NCBI GenBank assembly: GCA_018136815.1
Contig: CM030931.1
Span: 6,778,399-6,842,398, forward strand
DNA length: 64,000 nucleotides
Reading direction: 5' to 3'
DNA from: Isochrysis galbana
Taxonomy: Eukaryota > Haptophyta > Isochrysidales > Isochrysidaceae
Made by a program: the position numbers and the translations under genes. The notes below the pieces were generated by a model that was not told the DNA's origin, made no database searches, and was given only the letters and a program-made list of their open reading frames with translations. Below are positions 61,648-64,000 of the stretch, one piece after another (the stretch's first letter is position 1; every line of letters begins with the position of its first letter).

Positions 61648-64000
61648 CCTAGATGGGAAAAACAGTGGAGGGGGCTCCAAAAACAGTAAAAACAGTCTGT
61701 TTTTGGCCTTTGTACAAAAACAGTGAAAAACAGTCCGAAAAACAGTACCGGGGGGGGGACACCATAAATCAAAAATAAAAGGGGTCCTTCGGCTATCGCC
61801 CCGTCGTCTGTCGCCCTGCCGCCAGGGCCCCTTTGTCTGCCCCCCCCCCTCCTCTGAGCTCTGCCCTCTCTCTCTCCCTGCCACCTCCATGTCCTTGCAG
61901 CCCAACCCCAACCCCGACCGCGCCTCTCGCTCCGCGCTCGCTGCGCGCAACACCGCCGTCGTCCCCGCCGTCGACGCCGATGCAAACCCTCCACCCCCTA
62001 CCCCTACGGCAGCGCCGCTGCAATGGGCAGCGCTTTTGCATGGGAGAAGCCACTGCGGTGGAGTGGAGGAGGAGGAGGGGGAGGAGGAGCCGCGCGCTTG
62101 CGATGGGGAGGGGAGCACAATCTTCAATGTGCTCCCCACGCGAGCCACGGGGCTGAGCCAGCCACTAGTGGGCCGCAAGCGCCACTCGCTGGTGGCGAAG
62201 CGCACTGATCCCTGTTGGGCGTGCGTCACCATCACCTCGGAAGAGGACCCCAGCATGCCTAGGTGGAGCTGCTTGGGTTGTGGCGCGGCACGTCGGGGGG
62301 GCGCCACGCGTGTTGTCGATCACCTCATGGGTCGCAACATGTCTGCAAGGTGTGCTGCCACACACCCCTCCTTTCTGATCCTTCTCGATAGGGTGCGGAA
62401 GAACGAGGCCGACAAGGAGAGCAAGAAAAGGCGAAAGGAGGCAGTGAGGCAAGTGGATGAGGCAACTGGCGTGAGTGATGGGTCGCGTGGAGTTGGTGAG
62501 GTGCAAGCGCGCGCTATGGGCTCAGGTGGTCAGATGCCCTTGAGCTTTGGTGGTGCGAGCAAGGACGCGTGCGATGCGGCAATAGCGGAAATGTTTTACG
62601 CTTGCAATATTCCGGCCGCAGTGGCAGACCATCCAAAATTCATTGCTATGGTGACGGCATTGAAGATGGCACAGCCCTCATACAAAGCGCCGAATAGGAA
62701 GAAGCTGAACGGTGCATTGCTCGATCAAACTGTGGCTAGGTTGCATCGTGAGCTCGAACCGTTGCGCCAATCGTTGCTCGCTAAGACGTGTTCGATAGTC
62801 TCCGATGGCTGGGATAATGTAATGAAGGATCACTTGATCAATTTCTTATACGGCAATCCTGGTTGCATGTTGTTTGATGGCACGATTAAAGTGTTGAGTG
62901 GTGATTCAGAAAATTCTGAATTTGTAGCTGAGGTGATCCGTCAGCGCATCGAGCGACATGGCCGCATGTGCTTCGTGCAAGTGGTGACGGACACGTGTAG
63001 CACAATGAAGGCCGCTTGGAGAATCTTGGACAAGCATTACAAGTGGCTCACTGCCACTTGTTGCGGAACGCATGTCCTCAGTCTCGAATTGAAGGATTTT
63101 GCAAAAGTGCCACAAGTGGCAGATGTCATTGGGAAAGTGGGCAACGTTTTATCGCTGTTTTGGGGGCGCACCAGGTGGCCACGCACCAAGCTTCGAGAGA
63201 TCATAGCTACTAATCATGGGAAACAATTTGGCTTGTACCGTGCAAAGCAAACACGGTTTGCCGGCAAATTCAGAGAAATGTCGCGAATGCTTCGTGTCAA
63301 AACGGAGCTGCAGCAAGTAGTGGTGACAACGGAGTATGCGGTGCACAAGTTTTCGTGCAAGGGGCGATCGGTGACCGGCGAGGCTGAGGATGAATGGGAT
63401 GCGGACATAGGGAGAAAAGTCAAGGCTATTGTGCTTGATGATGAGGGCTTTTGGAAGCCTCTCACTCTTATTCTCCACGTGGCCATGCCAATTGTGAAGC
63501 TCCTTCGTCTAATGGACGGCAACAAATTCTGCATGGGCAAAGTCTATGATGGGATGTTCATGATTGGGCAGCGCATTGAATCAATGCAAAGCAAGGTCCC
63601 TTGGTTCAAGGATTTGGCAAAGGTGCATGCTGGTCGATGGGAATACCTACACTCACCCATGCATGCAGCAGGTTACGCCTTGGATCCACAATATATGCAA
63701 ACAGTTGGCGATTTGGATGATGCGACCATGGATGGCTTGCAAAAGATCTTTGACCGTCTTTGTTTACGTGATGCCATCTTGGCCTCCCCCAACCCAGAGG
63801 AGGCTTGGAAAGAGTATACTCTCTCCACCCCTGCGGTGGTGAATCGAGTGGCCCAAGTTGAGAGAGAATTCGCCATGTTCCAAAATGGCAATGGCGCGTT
63901 CACTCGACCGTCGGCAATCGAAAATGCAAAAGCTATGGAACCATCTCAATGGTGGACCATGTACGGTAAGCATGTTCCTATGCTTGCGAGCATCGCACAA
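61648..64000 (+). mobile_element. hAT-superfamily DNA transposon, left part (runs off window)
   Basis: The left end CCTAGATGGGAAAAACAGTG shares its first 13 bases with the 971-bp element at 39246 and resembles the 451-bp element at 29070. Repeated AAAACAG motifs fill the next 120 bases. The transposase gene starts at 61889 and is open to the last base of the window. The right end is outside, so completeness cannot be judged. Confidence 0.8.
61889..64000 (+). CDS. hAT transposase with BED finger and DUF659 (3' end outside window)
   Basis: Open for 704 codons from MSLQPNPNPDRAS, with no stop before the window ends. Residues 20-110 are Pro/Ala/Glu-rich. A BED-type zinc finger follows: Cys128-x2-Cys131-x13-His145-x9-Cys155 (WSCLGC, VDHLMGRNMSARC), expected to bind the element ends. 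A basic linker (KESKKRRKEA) comes next. The DUF659/RNase H-like core begins near 300 with SIVSDGWDN (catalytic Asp306) and VQVVTDTCSTMKAAW (catalytic Asp368), then CCGTHVLSLELKDFAKVP and TRFAGKFREM. The catalytic Glu and the C-terminal hAT dimerisation region would lie beyond the end. The gene appears intronless and intact as far as visible, suggesting recent activity. The codons are more AT-rich than in host genes such as GH127. Confidence 0.87.
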   Translation, partial: MSLQPNPNPDRASRSALAARNTAVVPAVDADANPPPPTPTAAPLQWAALLHGRSHCGGVEEEEGEEEPRACDGEGSTIFNVLPTRATGLSQPLVGRKRHSLVAKRTDPCWACVTITSEEDPSMPRWSCLGCGAARRGGATRVVDHLMGRNMSARCAATHPSFLILLDRVRKNEADKESKKRRKEAVRQVDEATGVSDGSRGVGEVQARAMGSGGQMPLSFGGASKDACDAAIAEMFYACNIPAAVADHPKFIAMVTALKMAQPSYKAPNRKKLNGALLDQTVARLHRELEPLRQSLLAKTCSIVSDGWDNVMKDHLINFLYGNPGCMLFDGTIKVLSGDSENSEFVAEVIRQRIERHGRMCFVQVVTDTCSTMKAAWRILDKHYKWLTATCCGTHVLSLELKDFAKVPQVADVIGKVGNVLSLFWGRTRWPRTKLREIIATNHGKQFGLYRAKQTRFAGKFREMSRMLRVKTELQQVVVTTEYAVHKFSCKGRSVTGEAEDEWDADIGRKVKAIVLDDEGFWKPLTLILHVAMPIVKLLRLMDGNKFCMGKVYDGMFMIGQRIESMQSKVPWFKDLAKVHAGRWEYLHSPMHAAGYALDPQYMQTVGDLDDATMDGLQKIFDRLCLRDAILASPNPEEAWKEYTLSTPAVVNRVAQVEREFAMFQNGNGAFTRPSAIENAKAMEPSQWWTMYGKHVPMLASIAQ

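Overview
The window looks like nuclear DNA of a GC-rich, intron-bearing photosynthetic eukaryote with a red-lineage secondary plastid. A haptophyte (Emiliania/Prymnesium type) is my best guess, with a pelagophyte or similar alga as the alternative. Four things point this way: a lumenal photosystem II-type protein with a signal peptide, a transit region and a twin-arginine thylakoid signal; TTAGGG-type repeats; short introns with GTGCG-like donors and at least two GC-AG introns; and dense (GA)n, (GT)n and poly-G/C tracts. This assignment is inference. No organelle or bacterial segment is evident.

Ten protein genes could be modelled by joining exons against remembered family motifs, and nine of these are host genes. 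From left to right they are: a secreted GH127 beta-L-arabinofuranosidase with an AbfB-like tail (1982-6003, +, 8 exons); a PsbQ/Psb31-like lumenal protein (8446-9192, -); a class I histone deacetylase homologue that has lost most metal ligands (10977-12741, -, 3 exons); an MMPL/RND-type transporter (20005-24112, +, 8 exons); a PP2C phosphatase (30210-32175, +, 5 exons); an acidic Tudor-like protein (36461-38146, -); a pectin acetylesterase/Notum-like hydrolase (46004-48352, +, 5 exons); a secreted TPR/beta-helix/prolyl 4-hydroxylase fusion (51231-54456, -, 2 exons); serine O-acetyltransferase (56604-57767, +, 2 exons); and FIBP (59279-61058, -, 2 exons). The tenth model is a transposase, the PIF/Harbinger gene at 43679-44961. 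One clean tRNA-Gly(UCC) lies at 14443-14513. The genes share no operon-like layout. The secreted GH127, Notum-like esterase and prolyl-hydroxylase fusion all suit work on extracellular glycans or wall proteins.

The gaps are mostly mobile DNA. The right edge (61648 to the end) carries the left part of a hAT transposon with an open transposase frame of 704 codons that runs out of the window. Non-autonomous elements with related ends and 8-bp target duplications sit at 29070-29520 and 39246-40216, and a weaker one at 1256-1445. The last two of the larger elements each interrupt one arm of an inverted pair of older repeats (28555-28970 and 40217-40633). Other elements are a two-gene PIF/Harbinger module (41.8-45.0 kb), a 5'-truncated LINE (25.5-28.5 kb) split by an 877-bp retroposon with a 16-bp duplication, a 1,068-bp terminal-inverted-repeat element whose core is a 15-bp minisatellite (34728-35795), two TAGGGCGG-ended elements (13183-13823 and 14934-17218), and two dispersed repeat families seen many times.

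All coordinates for spliced genes come from reading splice sites and reconstituted motifs by eye. No alignment or search was run.
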